DNA of 50,402 nucleotides from a bacterium (GTDB lineage: Bacteria; JACRDZ01; JAQUKH01), in the NCBI GenBank assembly GCA_040754625.1, contig JBFMCF010000090.1:1-50402 (forward strand), given 5' to 3'. This document shows, piece by piece, positions 25,009 through 34,173 of this stretch. A program made the position numbers and the translations under genes. Numbering within the stretch: the first letter of the stretch is position 1; the number at the start of each line of letters is the position of its first letter. The notes under the pieces were generated by a model. The model worked only from the letters and a program-made list of their open reading frames with translations. It ran no database searches and was not told the DNA's origin.

Positions 25009-25081
25009 AATGTAAAATGTGAAACGTAAGAAGTTAAAAATTTTATTTGCTTTTAACGTTTAACGTTTTACATTTTACGAA
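24992..25081. repeat. AAACGTAAAACGTG-type palindrome at the ftsQ/ftsA junction
   Basis: TAAAACGTAAAACGTG, TGTAAAATGTG and GAAACGTAAG on the left are answered by TTTAACGTTTAACG and TTTTACATTTTACG on the right. It begins inside the last codons of ftsQ and ends just before the AAGGAG site of ftsA. It resembles the murG-murC spacer. Confidence 0.65.
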
Positions 25082-25095
25082 TACAAGGAGAGTTT

Positions 25096-26331
25096 ATGGC
25101 AAAAGAAAAAATAATTGCGGGATTGGATATAGGAACATCAAAGATTGCCACTGTTGTGGCAAAGGCCGATGATAATAAAAAAGACATAGAGATAATCGGT
25201 GTGGGTTTATCGGAATCTTCAGGAATAAAAAAAGGCATGGTGATAAATCTAGAAGCAGTAACTTCCGCTGTGGAGAAGTCAGTAAGCAGCGCTGAGGAAA
25301 TGGCAGGGTTAAGAATAAACAAAGTATACGCCGGAATTTCAGGTTCTCATATAAAAGGTATAAACAGCAGGGGGGCGATAAATGTCCAGCGTCCGGACAA
25401 AGAAATAACAAAGTTTGACGTGAACCGTGTTTTAGAGGCCGCCCAGACAGTATCAATTCCTGTTGACAGGGAGATTATTCATATTCTGCCGCAGGATTTT
25501 ATTGTAGATGAGCAATGCGGGATATCCGAGCCTGTAGGTATGGCTGGGAATAAACTTGAAGCGGAAGTGCATATAGTTATCGGGGCCGTAACATCTCTCC
25601 AGAATTTAATCAGGTGTATTAATGAGGCTGGAATTGAGGTTGAGGAAATAGCTCTTGAACCGCTGGTTTCAAGTTACGCGGTTTTGACCGAGGATGAAAA
25701 AAGATTGGGTGTGGTCCTCGCGGATTTAGGGGGCGGGACAACGGATATTGCCGTTTTTGCTAATGGCATATTAAGACATACCGCTGTTATTCCTGTAGGA
25801 GGTGACCACCTTACGAATGATCTGTCAGTAGGCCTGCGTATTCCAATCAGCGAGGCCGAACGGATAAAAAAAGAATACTGCAGGGCTATGTGCTGTGATG
25901 AAGACAAAAATGAAACTGTTGGCATTTCCGGGGCAGGCGAGCAGGGGGAACGCGTGTTCTCGGAAAAAGAAATTTCTTATATTATTAAACCAAGGCTCGA
26001 AGAAATTTTTTGGCTTATTCATAATGAAGTGAGAAATTCAGGGTTTGAGGAATTAATTGCCTCAGGATTAGTCATTACCGGCGGGACATCACAAATGAAA
26101 AATATTGACAAATTGGGGGAAAGGATTTTCTCTTTACCCGTAAGAAAAGGTGTGCCGAATAAAAGTATAAAAGGATTGTATGAACTTATCAATAGTCCAA
26201 TTTATTCCACAAGTGTAGGGCTTATTCATTATGCATGGAAAAAGCATTGTGAAGATGAAAGTAAAAATGAATTAAATATATTTGAAAAAACATTTAATAA
26301 ACTTGGGGCTTTAATCAGGGCGCTGCCATAG
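25096..26331 (+). CDS. ftsA: Cell division protein FtsA
   Basis: FtsA is the actin-like ATPase that tethers FtsZ to the membrane. The 411 residues contain the phosphate-1 loop GLDIGTSKIATVVAKA (about 9-24), the SHS2 insertion (1C domain) around VQRPDKEITKFDVNRVLEAA, phosphate-2 LADLGGGTTDIAVF, adenosine loop VITGGTSQMKNI, and a C-terminal amphipathic helix NIFEKTFNKLGALIRAL for membrane binding. An AAGGAGAG site precedes the ATG. Confidence 0.96.
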   Translation: MAKEKIIAGLDIGTSKIATVVAKADDNKKDIEIIGVGLSESSGIKKGMVINLEAVTSAVEKSVSSAEEMAGLRINKVYAGISGSHIKGINSRGAINVQRPDKEITKFDVNRVLEAAQTVSIPVDREIIHILPQDFIVDEQCGISEPVGMAGNKLEAEVHIVIGAVTSLQNLIRCINEAGIEVEEIALEPLVSSYAVLTEDEKRLGVVLADLGGGTTDIAVFANGILRHTAVIPVGGDHLTNDLSVGLRIPISEAERIKKEYCRAMCCDEDKNETVGISGAGEQGERVFSEKEISYIIKPRLEEIFWLIHNEVRNSGFEELIASGLVITGGTSQMKNIDKLGERIFSLPVRKGVPNKSIKGLYELINSPIYSTSVGLIHYAWKKHCEDESKNELNIFEKTFNKLGALIRALP

Positions 26332-26411
26332 CGCGAAAGGCTGAAGAGCTGAAGGCTGAAGTATTAAAATAAGGGTACTCCAGAATTCAGAACTATTTAT
26401 AGGAGGATAAA

Positions 26412-27533
26412 ATGTTAGAATTCAGTAATGAATTTGAAAAATCGGCTTCGATTAAAGTTATTGGAGTTGGCGGCGGCGGCGGTAACGCGGTTAACAGGAT
26501 GATTGACGCAAAAATGCAGGGTGTTGAATTCATTGCGGTCAATACTGATTTACAGGACTTGCGCGCTTCCCAGGCTAATGTCAAGATACATGTTGGCGAA
26601 AAGGTCACCCGCGGGTTGGGGGCAGGGTCAAGCCCCGAGCTCGGTGAAAAAGCTGCGATAGAAGACAAGACAAAAATATCCGAGGCAATTGAAGGTGCGG
26701 ATATGCTTTTTATTACTGCAGGGATGGGCGGCGGAACAGGAACAGGCGCGGCCCCTGTTATAGCACAGCTTGCTAAAGAAAAAGGAATTTTAACAGTAGC
26801 AGTTGTCACAAAACCGTTTTATTTTGAAGGCAAAAAAAGAATTGTCCACGCAGACGAGGGATTGAAAAAATTGACCCAGTACGTTGATACTCTTATTACT
26901 ATTCCTAACCAGAGGCTTCTCTCGGTCGTTGGAAAAAATATACCGATTATTGATGCCTTTAAAGTTGCCGATGATGTTTTGAGGAGCGCGGTACAGGGTA
27001 TTTCAGATTTGATTACTGTTCCCGGATTGATAAATTTGGATTTTGCCGATGTCAGGACGATTATGTCGGGTATGGGTGATGCCCTGATGGGGACTGGCTC
27101 GGCGGCGGGTGAAGGACGGGCCTTGAAAGCGGCCCAGCAGGCCATTACCAACCCGCTTTTGGAAGACGCGACTATAAACGGCGCGAAGGGAATCCTTATT
27201 AATATAACAGGCGGCCCGGAAATGACTTTACACGAGGTCAGTGAAGCCGCTAATTTGATAAATGATTCGGCTGACGCGTCCGCGCATATAATTTTTGGGG
27301 CGGTAATTAATGAAGACTGCAGGGACGAAGTAAGAGTAACGGTCATTGCAACAGGTTTTGAAAGGCCTTCCCGGAAAAAAGGATTTGGAAAAGAACAGTA
27401 TAATATTGACTATTTAAAAAACGCGGGGCACCAGGTTTTTGAAAAACGGGAAGGTTTAAAAGTTGAACCGGGTTTAGCAAACTTTTTGGAAGACAGCCTG
27501 GATATACCCACTTTTTTAAGAGACAAACGGTGA
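26412..27533 (+). CDS. ftsZ: Cell division protein FtsZ
   Basis: FtsZ is the tubulin-like GTPase that forms the division ring. The 373 residues include [17 protein letters not shown] (14-30), the tubulin signature GGGTGTG (106-112), the T7 loop [11 protein letters not shown] and a short linker. The C-terminal peptide [11 protein letters not shown] binds FtsA and other partners. The start has a strong AGGAGG site. It is the last gene of the dcw cluster; a palindrome and a strong terminator follow. Confidence 0.98.
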   Translation: MLEFSNEFEKSASIKVIGVGGGGGNAVNRMIDAKMQGVEFIAVNTDLQDLRASQANVKIHVGEKVTRGLGAGSSPELGEKAAIEDKTKISEAIEGADMLFITAGMGGGTGTGAAPVIAQLAKEKGILTVAVVTKPFYFEGKKRIVHADEGLKKLTQYVDTLITIPNQRLLSVVGKNIPIIDAFKVADDVLRSAVQGISDLITVPGLINLDFADVRTIMSGMGDALMGTGSAAGEGRALKAAQQAITNPLLEDATINGAKGILINITGGPEMTLHEVSEAANLINDSADASAHIIFGAVINEDCRDEVRVTVIATGFERPSRKKGFGKEQYNIDYLKNAGHQVFEKREGLKVEPGLANFLEDSLDIPTFLRDKR

Positions 27534-27542
27534 TGGATAAAC

Positions 27543-27571
27543 GTAGAGACAAGGCATTGCCTTGTCTCTAC
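27543..27571. repeat. GTAGAGAC palindrome after ftsZ
   Basis: GTAGAGACAAGGC (27543-27555) and GCCTTGTCTCTAC (27559-27571) are perfect 13-base inverted arms with a 3-base loop. It is a relative in form of the GTAGGGGC elements at 2542 and 16930. No T run follows directly. Confidence 0.8.
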
Positions 27572-27579
27572 TAAATTTT

Positions 27580-27614
27580 ACCCTGGTTTCTATATTTAGA
27601 GGCCGGGGTTTTTT
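27580..27614 (+). terminator. Terminator of the dcw cluster
   Basis: ACCCTGGTTTCTA and TAGAGGCCGGGGT pair over 13 positions (three or four G-U) with a 4-base loop, followed by TTTTTT. It lies 47 bases after the ftsZ stop. Confidence 0.85.
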
Positions 27615-27632
27615 GTTTGAAAAACAAAAAAT

Positions 27633-28091
<459 letters not shown>

Positions 28092-28190
28092 AATTTTAAA
28101 AGTTTACCCAAAAGCGCTTGCCAATCAGGAGTTACATCGCCTTGCCCAGAGGGTGTTGGAATAAGCTGTTTTTTAAAATCATTAATCATG

Positions 28191-28196
28191 TATAAT
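28191..28196 (+). promoter_or_regulatory. -10 element of the cpYpsA-like gene
   Basis: A consensus TATAAT ends only 8 bases before the ATG at 28205, predicting an almost leaderless mRNA. No good -35 is visible. Confidence 0.35.
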
Positions 28197-28204
28197 ATTA
28201 TAAT

Positions 28205-28663
28205 ATGCTTAAAATAATCTCCGGCGGACAAACAGGGGCTGACAGGGCAGGACTGGATGTTGCCATAGCCCTGGGGCTGGAATATGGCGGGTCATTGCCG
28301 AAGGGCAGGATGACGGAAGACGGCCCGCTGGACTTGAAATATAAGTCCATGACTGAACTGGATATTGACAGCTATTCAATGCGGACAGAAAAAAACGTTA
28401 AAGACAGCGATGTGACATTGATATTTGTGGACGGACCCGCCGGTGAAGGCACTGTATTTACCATTGAACTGTGCAAAAAACTCAACAAACCATATCTTTT
28501 AATAAATTTTACTCATGATAAGGACTATATTAATATGATAACCGGGTGGATAAAGACAATTAAACCAGGAGTATTGAATATTGCCGGTTCGAGAGAAAGC
28601 GGTGCGCCCGGAATTTACGATAAAACATACAGGGTTCTTTATAAAGCGTTAAAAATGTTATAA
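28205..28663 (+). CDS. Putative molybdenum carrier / cpYpsA-like SLOG-family protein
   Basis: The 152 residues match the family annotated as putative molybdenum carrier (cpYpsA), a SLOG-superfamily Rossmann fold thought to bind nucleotide-like ligands. Seen directly: the N-terminal ISGGQTGADRAGLDVAIALG (4-23), then GGSLPKGR-TEDGPL, the acidic VTLIFVDGPAGEGTVFTIEL and the end NIAGSRESGAPGIYDKTY, each typical of the family. The molybdenum role is only a historical annotation. The -10 lies just upstream. About 112 bases between the protease gene and this one show no feature. Confidence 0.85.
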   Translation: MLKIISGGQTGADRAGLDVAIALGLEYGGSLPKGRMTEDGPLDLKYKSMTELDIDSYSMRTEKNVKDSDVTLIFVDGPAGEGTVFTIELCKKLNKPYLLINFTHDKDYINMITGWIKTIKPGVLNIAGSRESGAPGIYDKTYRVLYKALKML

Positions 28664-28860
28664 TAATGACGACATATTTGATGTTAAACGAAATAATCTC
28701 GACAAATCATCTTCTCCTATGAAATTGATTGAAATAGGCAAGGGCGGCTTTGACTTTGACCCTGAATTTTGAAGAAAAATAATGAGACGGCACGGCTTCT
28801 CAGGCCGGATGACGCGTTCAAATAAAGATATTTTAAAATTTCCCGTGTAATCCAAATCTC

Positions 28861-28869
28861 TGATATAAT
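28861..28869 (+). promoter_or_regulatory. Extended -10 promoter of the radical SAM gene
   Basis: TGATATAAT (28861-28869) is an extended -10 located 13 bases before the ATG, so the leader would be only about 6 bases. The 219-base gap 28664-28882 otherwise contains only a degenerate frame (starting MKLIEIGKGGFDFDPEF at 28717) broken by a stop. Confidence 0.5.
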
Positions 28870-28882
28870 TTTCACAAATCAT

Positions 28883-30481
28883 ATGATCAGCAACAGAGAA
28901 TTATTAAAGAGCGAAAAAGGACCTGAATACAGCCCGTATGGCAAAAATATCAAGGCCGCTCTGGCGTACCCGAATTTTTATCCGGTTGGAATGTCCAGCC
29001 TCGGTTTCCAGACAATTTATCACCTCCTGAATTCCTTCAATAACGTTTACTGTGAAAGAATATTTTTAAGCGAGGATGAAAAACAGTCTTCATTCGAAAC
29101 AAAACAGTCTTTAAACAGTTTTAATTTTCTTTTCTTCTCATTATCATTTGAGGGTGATTATCCAAATACCGTGAAAATACTGGAAAAAGGGAATATCCCT
29201 GTTTTTGCCAGCGGGCGCGACGAAACACACCCTCTGGTTGCCGGCGGCGGGGTATGCGTTTTTTTAAACCCTGAGCCTGTCGCCGGATTTTTTGATTATT
29301 TTGTAATCGGCGAGGCGGAGGAAGTATTAAATAAGCTGATTGATATTTATGCAAAAAATTACCCTGACGGTTTTAAAACAAAAATGGACCGTGAATCATA
29401 TTTGAAAGATATCTCAAAAATTGAAGGTGTTTATGTGCCCGAATTTTACGACTTTATTTATAACGATAAAAATGAGATAGCTTCCGTTGAAATACAAAAC
29501 GGCGCGCCGTCTAAGATAAAAAGGCTTTTTATCAAAGACCTGGACAGCCTTCCGGTTTTGCCTCAAATAACCAGCCCTTTTTCCGAATTCAGGAATATGT
29601 TTCTTATCGAGATTGGAAGGGGATGTCCTTACCAGTGTAATTTCTGCGGGGCAACATCTGTCTATAAGCCCTATCGTTATAGAAGCTTGGAATCTATAAA
29701 AAAAATTGTCCTTGAACAGGGGAATATAGAATCGTTCGGATTAATAAGCCCCGCTGTGTCATGTTATCCTGAGATGGATGAACTATTTGATTTCTTTTCT
29801 TTAAAAAATTCCAGGATATCGTTTTCGTCATTGAGGATAGATAAAATTGATGATAAATTGGCCCATCTTCTGTCCCAGAACAATCAAAAGACAATAACAT
29901 TGGCCCCTGAATGCGGTTCACAGAGGATGAGAAATATGGTCAATAAAAAAATAAAAGAGGGGGATATACTCCAGGCCGTAGAAAACCTGGCCGAAAATAA
30001 AATAAAAAATATTAAGTTGTATTTTATGATCGGACTTCCCGGGGAAACACAGGAGGACATATTTGCCATTTATGCCTTGACACAAAAAATCAGAGATGTT
30101 ACAATAAAAATTTATAAAAATACGAAAAATCTGGTTAAAATAACAATTCATATTACTCCTTACGTGCCGAAACCTCATACTCCATGGCAAGATGTTTGTA
30201 TGAGCAGTGAGGAGGATTTAAAATCGAAATTGCATTTTTTACAAAAGGCTATTTCCGGCTTAGGATCAATCAAACTGGAAACAGAAGATGTAAAAAGTGC
30301 GATTTTGCAGTCAATTTTTTCCCGCGGGGACAGAAGATTAGCCGGTTTTATAAAAGCGTTGTCCCGGACAGAAAATAAAAATTGGAAAATAACAGGTAAA
30401 AATATGAAATTTATATGGCAAAAATATTTATCGACAGAACATTACGGTAAAATTTTGCCATGGAAACTTATTAGTGAATAG
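28883..30481 (+). CDS. B12-binding-type radical SAM protein
   Basis: Radical SAM enzymes cleave SAM with a [4Fe-4S] cluster to start radical chemistry. The 532 residues have an N-terminal cobalamin-binding-like domain (about 20-160; ALAYPNFYPVGMSSLGFQ, GGGVCVFLNPEPVAGFFDYF, then VIGEAEE) and the radical SAM core with CPYQCNFC (Cys248, Cys252, Cys255) and the later LAPECGSQRMRNMVNK and MIGLPGETQEDI. This layout is that of the TIGR03960-like group, often of unknown substrate. A conserved DxHxxG cobalamin His is not seen, so cobalamin binding is doubtful. The stop codon lies in a GTGAATAGT repeat. Confidence 0.88.
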   Translation: MISNRELLKSEKGPEYSPYGKNIKAALAYPNFYPVGMSSLGFQTIYHLLNSFNNVYCERIFLSEDEKQSSFETKQSLNSFNFLFFSLSFEGDYPNTVKILEKGNIPVFASGRDETHPLVAGGGVCVFLNPEPVAGFFDYFVIGEAEEVLNKLIDIYAKNYPDGFKTKMDRESYLKDISKIEGVYVPEFYDFIYNDKNEIASVEIQNGAPSKIKRLFIKDLDSLPVLPQITSPFSEFRNMFLIEIGRGCPYQCNFCGATSVYKPYRYRSLESIKKIVLEQGNIESFGLISPAVSCYPEMDELFDFFSLKNSRISFSSLRIDKIDDKLAHLLSQNNQKTITLAPECGSQRMRNMVNKKIKEGDILQAVENLAENKIKNIKLYFMIGLPGETQEDIFAIYALTQKIRDVTIKIYKNTKNLVKITIHITPYVPKPHTPWQDVCMSSEEDLKSKLHFLQKAISGLGSIKLETEDVKSAILQSIFSRGDRRLAGFIKALSRTENKNWKITGKNMKFIWQKYLSTEHYGKILPWKLISE

Positions 30482-30548
30482 TTGCCGGTGAATAGTCGAT
30501 AGTAATATATTATTATGGCTAATAACTGTTCACTATTTACTAAATACT
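30472..30548. repeat. GTGAATAGT-type oligo repeat after the radical SAM gene
   Basis: GTGAATAGTTG (from 30473) and GTGAATAGTCG (from 30488) are direct repeats, answered on the right by ACTGTTCACTATTTAC. The radical SAM stop codon is the TAG of the first copy. The block fills the gap to the next gene and matches 31931-32010. Confidence 0.6.
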
Positions 30549-30553
30549 AAATT

Positions 30554-31945
30554 ATGCCTCAGATATTCAAGAGAAGAATCGAAAATAGAAACCAGCACAT
30601 GATATTTTTTACCAGTATGGTAATTCTTTTCCTTACTGGTTATTTTAAAAGTATTCCAAAATCATGGATAAATTATCTCGGGGACAGCAGGCTTTTCTGG
30701 TCGCAGATTAGCGGGATTCTCCATAGAATAGCGGCGTTTGCGTTTATCGCGTCTTCTCTTTACCATCTGAAATTTTTGTTTGTCAGTTCTGACGGCCGGT
30801 CCAATTTCAAAAACCTGATATTTACCAAACAGGATCTGGTTGATTTCTGGATACATCTTTTATCTTCACTGCATTTGACAAAGAAAAAACTTGTAAGAAA
30901 GCGTTTTTATTATAATGAAAAATGCGATTACTGGATTGTTTTCCAGGGTACTATAGCTTTTATTATTACAGGAACAATCCTCTGGCTGGAAGAATATTTC
31001 GGGAAATTTATTATCGATATTTCCTACATTATTCATAATAAGGAGGCGTTGTGGGGAGTTTATACCATTATCGTCTGGCATTTTTTCAACCTTCATCCCG
31101 AATTTTATCTTTACGCGCGTGAAGATGCGCAGCCATGCGGCCGCGACGAATGCGTGTTCTGCGGGATTTGTGATTTGTTAACACAGGACAAAGACAGCCT
31201 TAACGCATTCTTGAGCGGGGATAAACAGGTGGACAGCCTGACAAAAACATATACTCTGAATTTATGTATTGGTGATGTATTGACAAGAGCGAATAAATTA
31301 AAAGAAAAAGGCATTACTACCTGCAAAGAGGGTGCGGCCGCTTTAGCTTCTGATGCAACGGTTTGCCAGTATGGTTGTATAGGTTTAGGCGATTGTGTGG
31401 CGGTCTGCAGGACGCACGCCAGGTATTTTGACTCCAGCGGAAGGGGGATGATAAACAATTCGTTATGCACCGGGTGCGAGGAGTGTATAAGGGTATGCCC
31501 GCGAAACCTTATTATCATGTATCCCAAAGAAAAACGCGTACATATTCCGTGCCGTTCGCTGGACAAAGGTACAAAGGTCAGGGAGGTATGCGCTGTCGGA
31601 TGTCTGGGGTGCGGGATTTGTGTTAAATTCTGTCCTGTCCAGGCAATTACCCTGGAAAATAACCTGGCAAGACTTGATTATGAGAAATGCATTGAGTGCG
31701 GTATTTGCGCCGCCAAGTGTCCTCACAAGACTATTGTAGATTTGGCAGGCCCGAGGGCGAAAGTTAAAATTGAAACAAGCGGATGCACCGGATGTTCGGA
31801 ATGTGTGAAGGTATGCCCCGTGAAAGCCATCCAGCCCGACGCTGAAAACGCCGGTAAATTCAAAGTATTGGAAGATAAATGTATCGGGTGTAAGATTTGC
31901 ATTGATAAATGCCCTCCAAAATGTATTAAAATAGTGAATAGTTGA
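30554..31945 (+). CDS. Fusion of a cytochrome b561-like membrane domain and an RnfB-like polyferredoxin
   Basis: The 463-residue protein joins two modules. Residues about 1-190 resemble the di-heme cytochrome b subunits of formate dehydrogenase or hydrogenase, with four hydrophobic segments and candidate heme ligands H15, H57, H71, H176 and H181 (HRIAAFAF, SSLYH, WHFFNLH). Residues about 195-463 resemble RnfB, with CQYGCIGLGDCVAVC, LCTGCEECIRVCPRNLI, VPCRSLDKG-like spacing and VCAVGCLGCGICVKFCP. Three more CxxCxxCxxxCP motifs bring the ferredoxin-type set to five. RnfB normally has only one short N-terminal membrane helix and works with RnfACDEG; none of those is here. It probably moves electrons between quinone or heme and ferredoxin at the inner membrane; this is inference. 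Confidence 0.85.
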   Translation: MPQIFKRRIENRNQHMIFFTSMVILFLTGYFKSIPKSWINYLGDSRLFWSQISGILHRIAAFAFIASSLYHLKFLFVSSDGRSNFKNLIFTKQDLVDFWIHLLSSLHLTKKKLVRKRFYYNEKCDYWIVFQGTIAFIITGTILWLEEYFGKFIIDISYIIHNKEALWGVYTIIVWHFFNLHPEFYLYAREDAQPCGRDECVFCGICDLLTQDKDSLNAFLSGDKQVDSLTKTYTLNLCIGDVLTRANKLKEKGITTCKEGAAALASDATVCQYGCIGLGDCVAVCRTHARYFDSSGRGMINNSLCTGCEECIRVCPRNLIIMYPKEKRVHIPCRSLDKGTKVREVCAVGCLGCGICVKFCPVQAITLENNLARLDYEKCIECGICAAKCPHKTIVDLAGPRAKVKIETSGCTGCSECVKVCPVKAIQPDAENAGKFKVLEDKCIGCKICIDKCPPKCIKIVNS

Positions 31946-32010
31946 TAGTGAATAAAAAAAATAAAATATTTTATACACTATAAACTAACTACTATTCACT
32001 GTTAACTATT
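31931..32010. repeat. ATAGTGAATAGTTG palindrome between the fusion gene and murJ
   Basis: AATAGTTGATAGTGAATA (31937-31954) pairs with TATTCACTGTTAACTATT (31993-32010) with two mismatches. The fusion gene's last codons (IVNS) and stop are inside it, and it ends 2 bases before the murJ ATG. Confidence 0.7.
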
Positions 32011-32012
32011 TT

Positions 32013-33575
32013 ATGTCCACAAAAAAGCACCTGATTAAATCGACGACAATTATAAGCTTGAGTACAATCCTGAGCAGGATTTTTGGCTTTATACGCGATA
32101 TGATTATCGCTAAATTCCTCGGGACAGGGCTGGTTGCGGATGCCTTTCTTGCAAGTTTCAGCATCCCGAATATGCTGAGGCACCTGATGGGGGAAGGAGT
32201 TTTGAGCGCGGGGCTTGTCCCTGTTTTTACCGAATCAATTGAAAAAAAGGGAAAACAAGATACAAATGCGTTAATGAACAGCGTTTTTTGGATGATTTTG
32301 CTTGTTTCAATTTTTATTACCCTCGCGGTGGTTTTTTTTACGCCCTTTCTCGTAAAATTGGTTGTCCCAGGTTTTATCTCTTCCCCCGAAAAATTAAATT
32401 TAACTATTAAGACAACAAGGTTTTTGATGCCTTATTTAATTTTTATCGGGCTTTCGTCTTGGATAATAGGGATTTTACATTCATACAAGCATTTTTTTAT
32501 CCCTGCCATTTCGTCCGCCGTTTTTAATTTCGGGATTATTATTTCATCTTTGTTTTTAGGGATTTTTTTCCACAGGCCCCTGGAGGGGATAGTGGCAGGC
32601 GTGGTTTTAGGCGGTATTATGCAGGTTTTGGTTCAATGGCCTCTCCTTTTCCGGAGCGGATTCGAGATCCAGTTTATATTCTGGCACCCGTCAATAAAAA
32701 GAATTATAAAGATGGTCGGGCCGGCTGTTTTCGCGCTGGCAGTTACTGAAATCAATATTGCCGTCACAAGGATTTTTGCCTCGTCGGCGTCTTTAGCGGG
32801 AGAGGGGGCGATTTCCATTTTATATTACGCAAGCAGGCTGATCCAGCTCCCGATGGGAATTTTTACAGCGGCTATTTCAACAGCCATTTTGCCGACACTT
32901 TCAAGCCAGTTTATTGAAGGGGATATTGAAAAAGTAAAACTTACTGTTTTTTACGCGTTCCGGTTCGCGTTATTTATTGTAATCCCGGCCGCAACAGGGC
33001 TTATTGTTTTACGTGTTCCTATTATCCGGCTTTTATTTGAAAGAGGGGCCTTTGGCCCGGCTGCCACACAGCAGACTGCTTCGGCGCTTTTGTTTTACAG
33101 TGCTGGAATATTAGGTTATGCAGGAGTGAAAATAATCACTCCTGTTTTTTATTCACTGGGGGATACTTTCACGCCTGCAAAAATAGCGTTAACAATGCTT
33201 GGGACAAGCGTTTTGTTGGATTTTATTTTAGTCCGGATGATGAAATTCCCGGGCCTGGCACTCAGCGTGTCGATTTCAAATTTTATTCAGCTTGCGCTTT
33301 TAATTATCTTTTTAAAAAAGAAAATCGGGGCCATGGGGTTTAAAAATATTTTATTGCCATTAAGCAAAGTAATAATAATTTCTTCAATAATGGGAATAAG
33401 TTGCTTTTGGTTATTTAATTTTATAGAGAAATTTATTGTTTTGGATTTAGCAAGCCAGATTTTTGAAGTGGGGATATGTATATCTTCCGGAGCAATAATA
33501 TTCTTATTTTTAAGCTATATTTTTAAACTGAAAGAAATGGAGATTCTTAAAGAAATAATTGGCAAAAGAGGTTAA
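32013..33575 (+). CDS. murJ: Lipid II flippase MurJ
   Basis: MurJ flips lipid II across the inner membrane for peptidoglycan synthesis. The 520-residue protein has about fourteen transmembrane helices of the MOP superfamily. Conserved features include STILSRIFGFIRDMIIAKFLGTG (about 16-38), ADAFLASFSIPNMLRHLMGEGVLSAGLVPVF, the central cavity Arg residues, and FERGAFG and GVKIITPVFYSLGDTFTP. It lies outside the dcw cluster. It has no strong Shine-Dalgarno because a palindromic repeat abuts the ATG. Confidence 0.95.
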   Translation: MSTKKHLIKSTTIISLSTILSRIFGFIRDMIIAKFLGTGLVADAFLASFSIPNMLRHLMGEGVLSAGLVPVFTESIEKKGKQDTNALMNSVFWMILLVSIFITLAVVFFTPFLVKLVVPGFISSPEKLNLTIKTTRFLMPYLIFIGLSSWIIGILHSYKHFFIPAISSAVFNFGIIISSLFLGIFFHRPLEGIVAGVVLGGIMQVLVQWPLLFRSGFEIQFIFWHPSIKRIIKMVGPAVFALAVTEINIAVTRIFASSASLAGEGAISILYYASRLIQLPMGIFTAAISTAILPTLSSQFIEGDIEKVKLTVFYAFRFALFIVIPAATGLIVLRVPIIRLLFERGAFGPAATQQTASALLFYSAGILGYAGVKIITPVFYSLGDTFTPAKIALTMLGTSVLLDFILVRMMKFPGLALSVSISNFIQLALLIIFLKKKIGAMGFKNILLPLSKVIIISSIMGISCFWLFNFIEKFIVLDLASQIFEVGICISSGAIIFLFLSYIFKLKEMEILKEIIGKRG

Positions 33576-33588
33576 AAAATGTTATAAT
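33559..33588 (+). promoter_or_regulatory. Promoter of the cohesin-peptidase genes
   Basis: TTGGCA (33559-33564), an 18-base spacer and a consensus TATAAT (33583-33588) lie at the end of murJ. The predicted start site (about 33595) is next to the ATG at 33596, so the mRNA would be leaderless. Confidence 0.6.
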
Positions 33589-33595
33589 ATTATGA

Positions 33596-34165
33596 ATGAT
33601 AATAGATAAGCAAAAAGCAGCTACGTTTTTATTATGGATAGAAGTATTAATGCTTCCAGGCTGCAAATGCGGCTCTTCTTCCGATTCAGATATTTCCAAT
33701 TTCCAGGCTAATTTTTTCCCGGCTAATAATCCAGGCAGTGGTTCCATTTATTTAAGTGAATTAAAAAGTGAAAGGGGAAGTCTTACTTTAGGGGTTAATG
33801 CTAAAGATGTCGGGGAGATAAATACCGTTTATTTTGATTTAGTGTATAATCCTTCTGTAATAAATTACTCAGGCAGTGAAGAGGGGGATTTTTTTAAATC
33901 AGGCGGGCAGTCTACCTCTGGTTTCCAGGTTTCGTTACAAAATAAAACAGAGGGACGGATTTATGTCGCCATAAATGTGTTAAATAACTCCCCCGTAAAA
34001 GGAAGCGGATTAATTGGAAAAATAACATTTATTCCAATTGCGGAAGAAAACTTCGCTGTAATTTTTGAGAATAATAAATTATTGAGATATAACTCGTCTT
34101 CCCTGGAATCTTTTGAGATAACAGGTGACTGGTTTGGGGGGGGGATTATAAGTAAAAGGATATAG
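33596..34165 (+). CDS. Cohesin-domain lipoprotein
   Basis: Cohesins bind dockerins and so tether enzymes to scaffolds. The 189 residues begin with a short signal peptide and a lipobox LPGC (Cys23), so the protein should be lipid-anchored. A Ser-rich linker leads to a cohesin-like domain (about 52-165) with SLTLGVNAKDVGEINTVYF, then DLVYNPSVINYSG, then GRIYVAINVLNNSPVKGSG and LIGKITFIPI, the typical strand order of the fold. It stands 8 bases before a gene whose product ends in a dockerin, which makes an interaction likely. No cellulosome genes are near. The leader is essentially absent (TATAAT ends 8 bases before ATG). Confidence 0.75.
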   Translation: MIIDKQKAATFLLWIEVLMLPGCKCGSSSDSDISNFQANFFPANNPGSGSIYLSELKSERGSLTLGVNAKDVGEINTVYFDLVYNPSVINYSGSEEGDFFKSGGQSTSGFQVSLQNKTEGRIYVAINVLNNSPVKGSGLIGKITFIPIAEENFAVIFENNKLLRYNSSSLESFEITGDWFGGGIISKRI

Positions 34166-34173
34166 CCGATATT

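Noticed and set aside
26819-27346. 175-codon minus-strand frame opposite ftsZ
   Set aside because: It is antisense to the conserved FtsZ core and has no independent signals.
28658-28882. 74-codon minus-strand frame between the cpYpsA and radical SAM genes
   Set aside because: It has no ribosome site or recognisable features and overlaps the promoter of the radical SAM gene; a plus-strand short frame at 28717 is broken by a stop.
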